A DNA stretch of 64,000 nucleotides from Avena insularis (Eukaryota; Streptophyta; Magnoliopsida; Poales; Poaceae): NCBI GenBank assembly GCA_023614405.1, contig CM042688.1, positions 445,832,028 through 445,896,027 of the forward strand, in the 5' to 3' direction. The stretch's first letter is position 1, and each line of letters starts with the position of its first letter. Below the pieces are notes generated by a model that was not told where the DNA came from, made no database searches, and was given only the letters and a program-made list of their open reading frames with translations. A program made the translations under genes and the position numbers. Shown here one piece after another: positions 46,836 to 57,769 of this stretch.

Positions 46836-47060
46836 CAACTCTTCTGTGGCGCATGGGTTTCCATCTTCTATGGCGCATATCCTCCGCTGTGCTGTTACCC
46901 GCCAACGATATCTTCCCCTGTCAAGATAGGAATAGCCCACATCTCGCCACCGTAGGCGCATTCTCATATGCGCCACAGAAGCGGAATATCGATGACGCAT
47001 CTGATCAATGCGCCACAGAGTCTATATGCGCCACAGACACAACTTCTATATGTGCCACTG
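46836..47060. repeat. CACTA left subterminal repeats
   Basis: TCTGTGGCGCAT (46840), CTATGGCGCAT (46867), and the opposite ATGCGCCACAG at about 46969, 47010 and 47026, with degenerate copies between. In characterised En/Spm elements such motifs bind the TNPA-type protein. Confidence 0.88.
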
Positions 47061-47333
47061 AGTATATTACATGTATTCAAAATAAAATACATTCCTGGTG
47101 TATAATCAGGTATTTATACAGGATTTATATAATATTTATCCAGATCAGTACAAACAGTACATTGCACATGTAGTAGATGAAAACCGACATATAATACAAA
47201 CACAAGTATAATGTCATCACACTTAGATCCCGATCGAGATACATATATAGTGTCAAGTGCCAAATTTTTACACAAGCGCCGAATACAAAGTTCATATCAT
47301 CTCACATTACAAATATGAAGTGGCCACCGCCGC

Positions 47334-47591
47334 CTACACTAGGATCAAATAGAATACAACTGTGATAATGGTGAGCAAGAGCATTAGCCCGAACAATATC
47401 TTCATCCGGTTCTTCTTCCACAAGTGGTTCCTCCACTTGGCTATCGCCTCCTCTCTAGTCGCGTATCCTTTGTAGATGTTGCCGCTGAACTTGTTCACTT
47501 GTTTGTGGCAATCCTCCCACTCCTCGTAGACTCCTGGAACCCTACCCATGTACACCACATACCACCTCGTCGCCATCTCTATAGACGACAA
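47334..47591 (-). CDS. Viroplasmin/RNase H1 hybrid-binding domain plus membrane segment
   Basis: An intact 85-codon ORF. A second possible start (MATRWYVVYMG) lies five codons in and gives the tighter domain start. Residues 7-52 (RWYVVYMGRVPGVYEEW, CHKQVNKFSGNIYKGY, TREEAIAKW) match the RNase H1 N-terminal/caulimovirus viroplasmin fold (Pfam Cauli_VI), which in RNase H1 grips RNA/DNA hybrids. A basic patch (NHLWKKNRMK) follows, then a strongly hydrophobic stretch (about residues 64-85, FGLMLLLTIITVVFYLILV) ending at the C-terminus: a tail-anchor-like membrane segment. No RNase H catalytic domain follows. It is the leftmost gene of the CACTA element, 280 bp downstream of the Ulp1-like gene and on the same strand. 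It lacks stops although both larger genes have them, perhaps because it is short. Role unknown. Confidence 0.72.
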   Translation of the reverse strand: MSSIEMATRWYVVYMGRVPGVYEEWEDCHKQVNKFSGNIYKGYATREEAIAKWRNHLWKKNRMKILFGLMLLLTIITVVFYLILV

Positions 47592-47603
47592 GGCATATTA
47601 GTA

Positions 47604-47869
47604 AAAATACAACGAAAAGAATGAATAAAGGGTTCATATCCATATATATATATATGTTCATAGAATATAAAACAAATGATCCATAAACCTAAAAGTTAGA
47701 TCATCATAGAAGCAATAAGTTCAACAACAACACGACCACAAGGTAGTTTAAGTCTAACAACAATGACCATTTCGACCACGAGATAGTAAAGTTTATGACA
47801 CACACACTAATACAGCAGGCGTCCATCAAGAATATACACACACTAGATCATGCTAGAGGCACACATCAA
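47604..47869. other. CACTA intergenic spacer
   Basis: AT-rich spacer between the 85-codon ORF and the Ulp1-like gene, with a (TA)n-like run near 47640. No feature seen. Confidence 0.5.
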
Positions 47870-50800
47870 TCATGATGAAGACTTCCTCTTCTCGCTCGGC
47901 TTCGGGAACGGTAGATAGCCCTCTTTCGTCGTCCATGTCCTTGTGTCACCCTGCTTACGGAGGCGTTCTTGGATCTCCCTCTTACTCAACCCTCTGGCTT
48001 GTTGTAGGGCACCGCCCCTTGTGTTGACATCTTCAATGATGATTTGCGACAACTTCATCTGAATGCGATGGAAGTCTTATCTAAGATCAGCATCGTCGAT
48101 TTTCGCCAAAGTTTCGGCCCATCCTCGGAGACTAGATGGCAGCGTTAGGTTATGGCAATCCCGAACATAGCCTTTAAGGTGATGGAGGACGTAGAAGGCC
48201 TCCTTGGCACCAGTAGTCGACTGCTTGACGCGGGGGAAGTCGAGCACGTGCTTGAACACGTGTTTGCCATCCTTGATACATTCCCCCTTATTTACGAAGG
48301 TGCATCCCTTCTTGGTGTAGCCCTCGAGAGCCTCATTGAGAACACCCCTTATTCTAGTGTAGTCTTTCTTCTTCGTCAAACTACCCGAGTCGAAATACGT
48401 GGCTAGCGAATACCTCGGGGCAAGGATGATGAGTGTGCAATATTTGTCTCTGCGCAACACAATTGGAACAGAATGTTGGAAAAATAGCAAAGAAAAGAAA
48501 TCTATAAGAAATGCATAAGTTACGGTGACGATGAGCGAGTGTGTGTACTTACTCGGGAAAGAAAGGCAAAAGAAGTGTGCCCTTCCTCTTGTTGTCCACC
48601 ATGAACTTCTCGAGGTACGCCGTCACCTTGGTCCGTGTCTCTGATCCTTCGACCAACTGGCTGTCCCGCATGTAGTAGGGATCCACTATCGCGATTTTTG
48701 GGGTACTTTCTCTCTTGATCATGAGCGCCAGATAGAGCGCATATAGGCGGACCAAGTTATAGTCCAGCCGTTTCGTGAGAAACAGCTTGAATATGTCCTC
48801 GAATGCTATGAAGAATATATCCACGGGGGGTTCATCGACGAAGCCCACGTCCAATGGCACCTTGGCCGTGAAAACCGGGTAATTTGGATCTTCGTCTTTA
48901 AGAAGGAGGGCCTCTAGTGTATTGACACCCTCGTGCAAAGTTAACATGGCTCCAACCGCAATGTGGATCATATCCGGAGTCAATATCGGGTCACCAGCTA
49001 CATGCACTCGGGGCAAACCAAATTGTGTGGATGGCACGACGACGACGTCCTGAACCCGAATCCTCTTCGGAAGAGGCTAGCTCGCACCCTTCTTATTATT
49101 ATTACCTCTCTTCCTATAGTGCTTCTTCTTCACAACAGTGTCAGCCACTGCCATCTGCTCATCAGTCGCCTTTCGGAGTGTGTTGGGGATGAAAACCAAT
49201 ACCGGTTTCTCTTGTGGTGGATCGGCGGCCGGAGGCGTCTCTTGAGAAAGACCATGGAAGACCAGGCGCTGCGTGCATGTATTGGACTGACCATCTTGAT
49301 GGTCGTCGCGAGCTGCATATACAATCCTTTGGCAGTGCCGGTGTTGATGAAGTCGTCAACATTGACCAATTCATCATCATCTTCATGGGTGACATCATGT
49401 GGTGGTGGTAGCGGGGGCGACGGCGGTTGCGGCACAATGTGTTTGCCATGTGGCGGTGCACAAGCTGCCAAGAGTTGATGGTGACGGCTGGTGGTGGCGA
49501 CAACGGCGGCTACTGGCTTCCGAGGTGGTGGCCGGGCGATGATTGGTCGAGAGGTGGCGCCGGTGCTCCCCCTGCAAGACGAATCTGGGTCTTCGGCCAT
49601 GTTAAGGGCCAGTTGTAGCATTCCCCAAGGGTCTTGTGTTCGTCGGCTCCCTGAGGTTGAAAGGGGGGGTCCATGTCATCGCACCCTGGCAACACCCGAG
49701 CCAACCTGACCCTCATCACGTCATCATCCATTGGATTGTTGTGCATCGTGCGGCTCGCCGGTTGTATAAGAGTGCCCTTGGCAACATCCTTCAACTCACC
49801 GCCGACATCTTTAAGCAAGAGTACGCCAGAAGTGTCCTGAGGCAAAAACATGTTGTTGGGCGTCATGAGATGGCAACAGTCATGCATCAAAGGCATAAAG
49901 GAGATGACGTGCACTAACTAATTAGTTACCTTGGTGATGGCGTGGATCTCGGCTAATGTAGAGACCTGACGCCGATGCGGCCGCCTATCATCGCAATCTC
50001 CGCCGGTGCCTCAAGAAGCACCACCACCGTCGGCTGCGCCTTATTGGTATCTTTGGCGGGAGGGGGCGTCAGTGTGACCAAAACGAGGGGATGCGTCCCG
50101 ATGTTGACGGCCGGCGGGGTCACCAGGTCCGACGACACGGTAACACTGATGCCCGAGTTGCTGCCGCTTAAGCTGGGCAGATGTATCGGACCCTGTCGAC
50201 CTCCCGCATTCCAAGCAGTAAGCCCCTCAAAAAACTCAGGGGGGATCATCGAGCGGAGATTCTCTTCCACTAACTTGTCAACCGTTTTCTGGTCCACCAC
50301 CTTCTCCTCTAGTGTCTGCACCTTCATCTTCAGCTCTGCAACAGCGACTTTATCCTGGTTCTTCCTCTGCCTTCTTCTCTTGGTGTCCACTTTGTATAAC
50401 TCCTTGAACTTCATGCTTGTACCGAAGCCGGACAGACGGCCAGCTGAGGACGGCGGGAACCCCTTGTCCCTCTTCTTGTAAGCATTGGTCGCCCTGTTGA
50501 AAACCTTGTCCCATGGCTCCGTCGAATCCTGGGACGACTCTGTGGCAGTAGCGTTCAGTTCCTCCTCCTGCAGAGACAAGGAAAGGTGAACCCATTTAGA
50601 TTCTTGGCTTCATTATCTTAATTAGAACGCAATAGACTTGAGATCAGCGATAAATTTCTTACCAGATTCTTCTTGAAGTCCTTCACCTCCGGATCGTCAG
50701 TGATGAACTCCCCTGTTTCCTTGTCCAGGTAGTAGCGGGCCCGAACAAATTGCCTAAGCTGCAAGTCCGTGATTTTAAGCCAAGGGTTGTCTTTACCAAG

Positions 50801-51685
50801 GCGTTCAAGCTCGGAGTCCTCCTTGTCCCAAATGGCCTGTTTGCCCCTGTAACCGCCGCTTCCAAGGTGGTGGTTACCTATGTTCTGTTCCCGCATACTC
50901 CTTCCCCATTGAGTCCATTTTATAGCGTCAGCGGTAGCTATATCCGCCTTGAATATCCTAAACTCCTCTTCGTCGAGTATCGGATTTTTCTTACTAATAA
51001 CCTCCCAGCTTTCACCTTTGTCAATGCTATTCTTCACTCGGGTTTTCCAGCTGCTCAAGGCGTTGCTCATCTTCGTGAGGGCTAGTTTGTTCACCAGGTT
51101 CTTTCTCTCGAGGTTTCTAAACTGCTCTGGGAATCTGTATCGCTTATGAAGCTTCTTAAGGAGCTTATCGACCAAAGTTGCATGGTCAGCATGTCTGATG
51201 TACTTCGTGTTGATCGACATGCTTTCCCGGACGATGCACCCGAGTTGCAGGCCGTACCCTTTAGCAATCGCCTCTGGCGCAATGGGTAGGCCACTTTCTG
51301 TGACCTCAGTGAACTCATCGCAGACGGTGGCGAGCACTGGCACCTTCCACTCCTTTTGTTCCTTCTTCTTCTTCTGAGAAGCGGCCGGGTTGCCGCTACC
51401 GCCATCCGTGCACTCGCCGCCATCGGTGGTGTCATCCTCTTCGCCGCCGCCTTCACTAGTTCCATCGTAGTCGTTTCCGTCCCCCTCGTAATCAGGATCT
51501 CCGCCCTCATTGGCCCTAATAGCTCTGGCGACGGTCGCCTCCTCCTTCGGTGGTGGTGTCATCCTCATCGCCTCCTCCTCCTCCTCCTGTTGGGACCCCT
51601 GCCAGAATGACTGGTTGGCCTGTCTAGCTTGTTCTTCGACGCTGATCATGTGCTTAGAAGGGCCAGACTCCTTGTTGCCCGACAT
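47870..51685 (-). pseudogene. CACTA second gene (TNPD/Ptta-like) with Ulp1-like tail
   Basis: Starts MSGNKESGPSKHMISVEEQA at 51685. Exon 1 (to 50663) has Gln/Glu and Asp/Gly-rich tracts, then the plant En/Spm-type domain (GYGLQLGCIVRESM, KLLKKLHKRYRFPEQFRNLE, ALTKMSNALSSWKTRVKNSI). A 95-bp intron (50568-50662, GTAAG...TGCAG) leads to a coiled-coil exon (VAELKMKVQTLEEKVVDQKT). Shifts near 49970 and 49100 break the frame. Then LPRVHVAGDPILTPDMIHIA, VDPYYMRDSQLVEGSE, a 102-bp intron (48450-48551), and DKYCTLIILAPRYSLATYFD: an Ulp1/C48-protease-like fold. An in-frame TAA (48077-48079) precedes the last 69 codons, which end at 47870. The usual His and Cys of the protease triad are not visible, so the domain is probably structural. 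Confidence 0.8.
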
Positions 51686-52600
51686 GTTTGCACTACTCTA
51701 TTTAAAAGAGGCAAAAAGTTAGCACAAATCTCGGCCGAAAATATCGGCATGACCTTTGCTAATTTTTTGACCTAGGAGTGCCCATTTCTCAACCGAAACG
51801 GAAGTGAATCGACACTTCGAGAGAAATGGGCAACTCAAATGAAATCCCTGCAAGACAAAACACCCCATCCCCATATTGATAGCCCCATGCATTGACCCCA
51901 GCATCCATCATATCCATCATCCATATGCACAGTATATAGTACCAAATATAGTATATATATAATAGATATAGTAACACATATAGTACCAGTCCAGGGGATA
52001 TCAAGTCCACATCCATCATCCACATGCACAGTATATATATAACAGATATAGTACCAGTCCAGGGGATAACAAATATAACAGATATAGTACACAGGATATC
52101 AAGTTATAGTACACACACATCACCTTGCACAGTTTAGTACAGGGGAGAAAATTTGTTATACACCTTGCACAGTTACAGAAAATTTGTGGAATATCTACTG
52201 GCCCAAAACTTCATCAAGGTTGATGACATCACCTTGCACACAGACATCATCAAGCAATAGAATTTATAGAAAATCCCACTGTCAGTAGCAACATAGTGTG
52301 TACTGGGCAGATTATGGACACATAGAAAATAGCCTACACATCTCACTACCAGTAGAAACATAGTGTGTACTGTCAAGTTAACAACATCGACACTATCAAG
52401 TATTCCCCTAGCTAGAACTAAACTAGAGTATATGCAAAAATAGCCCCCTTTATTTTTAGTTGTAGCGTGAATCAATTGTTTAAATATTAAGTACTAATAA
52501 ATACACTACTAGTTTATCTGCAACACCAATGGAGGTTTATTTTTAGAGCAATGTTCCTGGTGGCATATTGTTGAAATAAATAACAAAGCATAATGAGTGC
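51686..52600. other. Upstream region of the second CACTA gene
   Basis: Contains a hairpin-bearing segment at 51743-51831 that resembles 57867-57949. Then come AT-rich imperfect repeats (51900-52110) built on ATAGTACCAGTCCAGGGGAT and ACAGATATAGTAC, and a second diffuse repeat with AACATAGTGTGTACTG (near 52288 and 52355). Probably 5' untranslated or intronic sequence of the gene starting at 51685. Confidence 0.6.
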
Positions 52601-52633
52601 GATCAGTTTATACATTGAACTCGATTTAGGACA

Positions 52634-52861
52634 ACTGATGATGCAAGATTAATGGAGGGCACTGATACTATTTTTGTGAACACGGATCTTGGCATCTACA
52701 GGATTAGTCTCAAGTCACTATTTTCAGAGAGGATTCTTTCATTATATGATACCATACATGAGTTTCTACAATCCTCGAGGTATGTGTGTATGTCCTCTGT
52801 TTTATCATTTGGAATTCAATCACAAGCAATAACATTAATCAGATCAAAAGTTACATCTTAG
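52634..52861 (+). pseudogene. Fragment resembling an F-box-associated gene
   Basis: Plus-strand reading LMEGTDTIFVNTDLGIYRI, then SLKSLFSE, and in another frame HYMIPYMSFYNPR. This resembles the tail of grass F-box proteins with an associated beta-propeller-like region, in which 'DLGIYxIDLKS' and 'IPYMSFYNP' motifs recur. A frameshift near 52725 separates the two. A splice donor-like G|GTATGTGTG follows at about 52781. It is on the opposite strand to the CACTA genes and has no start. Most likely a host-gene fragment captured by the element. The family assignment rests on remembered motif similarity only. Confidence 0.45.
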
Positions 52862-52934
52862 TGATTATCTTGTAGTGAATCTCTGATTTAGCAATCGTCG
52901 CCTATGTACTGTTGTTTAATTTGCTTGAAAATAC

Positions 52935-53130
52935 ATCTTCAGACAGAGATGCTTGTGGCCTGATGGATATGATCGTTCTATTGCTAGTGATGCAAGTAAA
53001 ATGACAGATGTGTATACAAGAAATAAACCACCTTTTGCCTTGCAATCAAGTTCTGGCCGCACTGATGTGATAAGGTTAAAGCAAGAACCACTGAAGACCA
53101 CTATGAGCACTATGATGATGCTACACTGAG
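52935..53130 (+). pseudogene. Possible second captured fragment
   Basis: A plus-strand frame reads RQRCLWPDGYDRSIASDASK and SSSGRTDVIRLKQEPLKTT, ending at a stop near 53127. It has no start and no family I recognise. It may be a further exon of the gene whose fragment lies at 52634, or chance. Confidence 0.25.
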
Positions 53131-53290
53131 CTAGATACTTAGCTTCATACACTTAGCTTCTTACACTGAGCTTCATACAATTTTATAATACATACTGCTA
53201 CACTGAGCTAGATACTTAGCTTCATACACTTAGCTTCTTACACTGAGCTTCATACACTTTTATAATACATAATTAGCTTCATACACTGAG
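53124..53290 (+). repeat. 77-bp tandem repeat, about two units
   Basis: CACTGAGCTAGATACTTAGC occurs at 53124 and 53201; each unit also repeats TTCATACACTTAGCTTC internally. Confidence 0.88.
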
Positions 53291-53439
53291 TACTATGATG
53301 ATGCTACTAACTGTGAGAACCCCTAGTAGGATTAGAAAACCATCACCCATGCATTCACCAGTGCAGAAGTGCATAAGTACCAGCAAAACAGATAAGTGCA
53401 GAAGTACCAGCAGAACCCCTAGCAGACATCAGTGCAGGT

Positions 53440-53815
53440 TCATTCACCAGTGCAGAGGAAGGGTGGGGGAGTGAGGGGCGAACCGTACGTGTGCACTGTG
53501 GTGGTCGTCGACGACGAGGGTGGAGGCGGTGCTCCTGCTGCGGGCGGGGAGGTAGTGGGCCTCCTCCTCCACGGGCTCTAGCGCGGCGATGGCGGTCGGG
53601 CCTCCTCCTCCACGGGCTTCAGCACGGCGGCAGCGGGCCTCCTCCTCCACGGGCTTTAGCGCAGCGGTGGCGGCTCCTGTAGCAAGGGCTAGCGCGGCTC
53701 CTCCTCCAGCGCGCCGGTGGCTAGGGCTTCGACGACGAGGGTTTGCGCGTGGGCGAAAGATCGATTGGCTAAGTGTGGATCGAGAGAGAGAAAGGGGGGA
53801 TTAGGGGGAGAGGCC
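53440..53815 (-). other. GC-rich block, possible noncoding first exon or captured 5' region
   Basis: On the minus strand this looks like a plant gene leader: CCCCCTTTCTCTCTCTCGAT, then AACCCTCGTCGTCGAAGCCC, then three near-repeats of CCCGTGGAGGAGGAGGCCC (near 53557, 53598 and 53635; spacing 41 and 37 bp). It may be the promoter-proximal exon of the second CACTA gene or a captured host 5' end. No clear protein. Confidence 0.4.
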
Positions 53816-53818
53816 GAA

Positions 53819-53985
53819 CCGTTCTGTGGCTAAGTGTGAAAGTTCTGTGGCGCATTCCACTGACGCGCCATGGTTGAACATCTATGGCGCATTCTGAAGG
53901 AATGCACCACAGAACTTCTTGACATAGTACCAAAAAGAGTGGCATCGTTGTATGACAAGATCTGATACTTTTCCTAGTGGTCTTG
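53819..53985. repeat. Internal copies of CACTA subterminal motif and TIR-like end
   Basis: GTTCTGTGGCGCATTCC, CTATGGCGCATTCTG and GCACCACAGAAC lie in the middle of the element, followed at about 53976 by TTTTCCTAGTGGT, which is similar to the true right end TTTCCTAGTAGTG. Confidence 0.65.
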
Positions 53986-54060
53986 CTCGCGTGCTCTCTC
54001 CTAGGGTAGCCAGGTTCTAATCCTGGCTGTCTCACACATTTTTTTTCTCTTTTTTTTAAA
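53975..54060 (+). other. tRNA-like (Pol III-type) module
   Basis: CCTAGTGGTCTTGCTCGC resembles an A box. CCAGG-TTCTAAT-CCTGG forms a perfect T-arm with a GGTTCTAATCC B-box-like core, and a long T run (54039-54059) follows. The acceptor arm cannot be completed, so this is not called a tRNA; it may be a SINE head or tRNA relic. Confidence 0.4.
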
Positions 54061-54302
54061 TATTTTTAATTACATACATATGCATATTTATTAAAAAAAA
54101 GTAAGAACATATACATATATGCATATTTATTCACATATGCATATTTATTCAAAAAAGCAAGAACATATACATATATGCATATTTATTCAAAAAAAGCAAG
54201 AACACATATGCATATTTATTCATACATATATATTTGTGTGTTTGCTTGTCACCAAAAACTAATACACCACACGAATTAATACACCAAAAAGTCACACAAT
54301 TG

Positions 54303-57300
54303 CTAGTGTCTCTTCACACTGTTCTTGCCCTTTTTCGTCGCGGTTAAATATTTTAGCCCGTGCACTTTGAGATTTCTTCTTGTGAATGGACAACCTTTAG
54401 TAGGCAGCGTGGTCTTCCTTCTTACTTTAGTACTAGTTGGCATGTCGAAGTACTTGTCGAATTTCTCTTCGATCTTCGGGTCGCCGTTTTTGTCGAAGTT
54501 TTGCTCGTTGGCAGCTCCTTCCATTCCGATGATGCTCCTCTTGCCCCTCCTAACTACAACACGGTTGGGCTTTGACAGGTCGGTAATAAAAAAGCATTGA
54601 TCAACTTGGCTAGCGAGTACCCAAGGCTCAGGCGTTCTTTGTTGATTTGACATCTGGTATAACCATTGTGGTGAAATAGCGGCCTTCTTTTTCCATGTTC
54701 TTGGCCCATCTAACACGGAACATCAGTACGATCTCTCCACAGTAGTCGAGCTCCCATATCTCCTCGATCCTTCCGTAGAATCTTTCCATCACAGTAGTCT
54801 CCTCATTAGCAAAGGATAACATAGTTACTCCTGAGTTTTGATATTCACTATTCTTGTCCTTTTCCTTGGTGTAGAATCTGTAACCGTTTATGTCGTATGA
54901 CTGATAGGTCCTTAGGTTGTGCCCTAGGCCCAGCGACAAGGAGAATATGAGTTTTTGATCTTCCGTAGAAGGCGTCTATGGGGGATTGTCCAGTTGCCTT
55001 TTCTTGAACCAACCCGCGAAGCTAGAGTTGTGCTCTCTGGTTACGTTTCCCTTCTTCCTCGGTCGGCCCTAGTCGACGTACTCCTACTCGATTAAGCTTT
55101 TGTGGTCTTCGACCCAAGGGCCGACCACTTCAATGTGTTGTAGAGCGACTCGGTGTGCCCTTTCAAAATCAGTGCGTCGACCATCAATGCCGACATGTAG
55201 TGAGCGGCAGCCCTCGCGGTGGCCATATCCATCGAGCCTGCCGAGGTGCTTCTTTGTGGGTATTCCAACATCATCGTTCTCGGTGTATAGATAATTCTGG
55301 CAGAAGGAGATGCACTCGTAGATCAGAAAGCCCTTGGCTATGCTTCCATCTAGATGAGACATGTTGCGAACGAATCCTTTGATGACACTGTTTAGCCTTT
55401 CAAACGGCATCATGTTGTGCAGGAATGTCGGCCCGAGCTGGATGATGTCGTCCACGACATGTACAAGCAGATGCACCATGATGTCGAAGAATGCAGGCGG
55501 GAAGTAAATCTCAAGCTTGCATAGTATCATCACGATCTCTTCCTGTAGCCTCTCGACCTGCTCCACACCGATCGACTTCCTAGATATGACGTCGAAAAAG
55601 TTACAGAGGCCAAACAACATCTCACGGACATGCTCGTCCATTATCCCACGGATCGAACGGGAGTATTCTGCATCAAGACGTGATACGGTCGTGAGACTTC
55701 ATACCACTGAACCTCTTCTTCGCCACGTCCAGATATCTGCTTATCTTACCCGAGTAACCGTGAGGAACTTTCACTCCTAAGAGGCACCTAAAAAACTGCT
55801 CGAGCTCCTCCAGACTCAGAGTGAAGCAGGCAGCGCGAAGCACCACCTGATTCTTCTTAACTCTTTTGCGGCGACCTTGAGTCCCTTCCTGATGATCATC
55901 ATCATCACTATCAGGGTACTGAAGATCTTTCTTTATGCCAAGCAATTTAAGGTCCTTTCTTGCTTTCGGCCCATCCTTTGTCCTCTCCGGCATGTTCAGT
56001 AGAGTGCCAAGCAGACTCTCGGTAACGTTCTTCGTGATGTGCATTACATCGAGGCTATGGGGAGTGTGAACGACCTTCCAATACGGCAGGTCCCAGAAAA
56101 CAGACCTTGCTTTCCATACACCCAGCAGCGGCTTTGTCCTTGGTCGTTTTCCAGGCGCAGGGCAATCTACCCAATTATTCAAAAGCTCCTCTATTTCTTC
56201 ACCGCTCCTCGGACGCGGGGCTCTTTCGAGCTCGTACTTACCATTGAACAGGTCACCACATTTTCTCCACGGGTGATCCATGCGGAGCCACTTTCGAGTA
56301 CCTTGGAACACGGTTTTCAAAGACCCGGGATCCCTTGGTAGCTGGAGATGCGGTGTCTCATCCATGCACTTGACGCATGCATTGTGTCCGTGGTTCACCT
56401 GGGCCGATACATATGCGTAACCAGGATAGTCCTGCACGGTCGTGAGCAACGCGGCTCTCAGATGGAAATATTCTTTAGTGTAGGCATCCCACGTACGGGC
56501 CATCGTCTCCCACAAGCTGGCTAACTCCTCTCTCAATAGCCCGAGATACAGATGCATATCGATACCTGGTTGTTTCGGCCCCTGAATAAGAATGCTCATG
56601 TGTACATACCTTTGCTTTGTGCATATCCACGGGGGGAGGTTGTATGGCCATACAAACACGGGCCAGGTGCTATGCGTGCTATTCTGGTTTCCAAAAGGAT
56701 TGAGTCCATCGGTGCTCATACCCAGCCTGACGTTCCTTGCATCGCCCCCGAACTCTTCGAACTTGATGTCTAATGCATTCCACTGGCTAGCGTCTGAAGG
56801 GTGTGTCAGGATCTTGCCCTTCTCTGGATCATCTTCGGGTTTCTCTCTTTCCACGTGCCATTGCATGAGCTTTGCTTCCTTAGGATCTATGAAATATCGC
56901 TGCAGACGAGGGGTGATAGGAAAGTACCATACCACTTTTCGAGGAACTTTCTTGTTCCCTCTCTTCTATCGTCCTTGTCCACACACCGGACATGTGGTTC
57001 TATCCGCGTACTCGTTACGATAAAGTGCGCAATCATTGATGCATGCATGGTATTTAATGTGTGGTAGGTCGAGAGGGCACATGATTTTCTTGGCCTCCTC
57101 GATACTTGTGGGCAATGTGTTCCCCTTAGGAAGTCGGTCGTGCCAGTATTCCATGTTCGCGTTGAAGCTCACATCGGTCCATTTGTGTTCGGCCTTCATC
57201 TCTAGAGCCTTGAGCGTTACACTCAAACGTGTATCCTCGGGGCGACACCCAGGATATAATGGAGTCATCCCGTCTACCTCCATTTGGGCCAGCTTGGCTT

Positions 57301-57769
57301 TCTCTCTGGCTGCAGCTTTGTCGTTGCTCGTCTCCTTGAGGAGCAGTTCTTGAACATGAGGGTCCTGCAAGACCGAAGTTAGCAACGTCTGTGTGTTCGC
57401 GTCTTCTCCTTCTTCATGATCATGCCCGTCGTCATCTCCTTCTCCATGCTGATCATGCCCGCCGGCATCTCCTTCGTCATGATGATCATGCCCGCTGGAA
57501 TCTCCTTCATCACGATGATCATGCCCGGTAGACTCTTCGTCTTCTCGCCCGCCCACGTCTTCGTGACCACCACCATGTCCTGCCGGCGCCTCATTGAGGT
57601 CATGCATGAAACCACGCCTTAGCAGGTGACCCTCCAATTGTCCAGATTCAGGGTCGATCCAGCGCTGTATTTTGCATGTTCGACATGGACATCTTATCAT
57701 GGTCTTGTTGTTCAGAATCATGTCCTCCTTCGTGCCTTTCTTGTACATAGCAATTCGACCTTCGCTCAT
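54303..57769 (-). pseudogene. CACTA TNP2-type transposase
   Basis: Starts MSEGRIAMYKKGTKEDM at 57769 after an acceptor-like CCGCTCAG. In order: transposase-associated domain (MIRCPCRTCKIQRW, LLRRGFMHDL); a His/Gly/Asp-rich repeat; a linker with CALYRNEYADRTTCPVCGQG; the TNP2 core (LGMSTDGLNPFGNQNSTHST, WPVFVWPYNLPPWICTKQ, KCMDETPHLQLPRDPGS, YWKVVHTPHSLDVMHITKNV); the DUF4218-like FPPAFFDIMVHLLVH and GPTFLHNMMPFERLNS; and the DUF4216-like YDINGYRFYTKEKDKN. It is broken by TAG at 56966-56968 (in frame, just after CGQGR), shifts near 55690 and 55640, TAG at 55084-55086 and further stops before 54939. In an active element it cuts the CACTA ends. Confidence 0.93.
57417..57545 (-). repeat. 33-bp coding tandem repeat in TNP2
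   Basis: Four imperfect 33-bp units encode GHDHHDEGDSS-like peptides. On the plus strand GATCATGCCCG recurs near 57419, 57452, 57485 and 57518. Confidence 0.85.

Noticed and set aside
46836..47060. Regularly repeated short motifs that resemble a CRISPR array
   Set aside because: The repeats occur in both orientations with irregular spacing at the ends of a CACTA element in a plant genome; they are subterminal transposase-binding-type repeats.
53975..54040. A tRNA gene
   Set aside because: The T-arm is convincing, but no matching acceptor stem or anticodon arm can be completed; kept only as a tRNA-like module.
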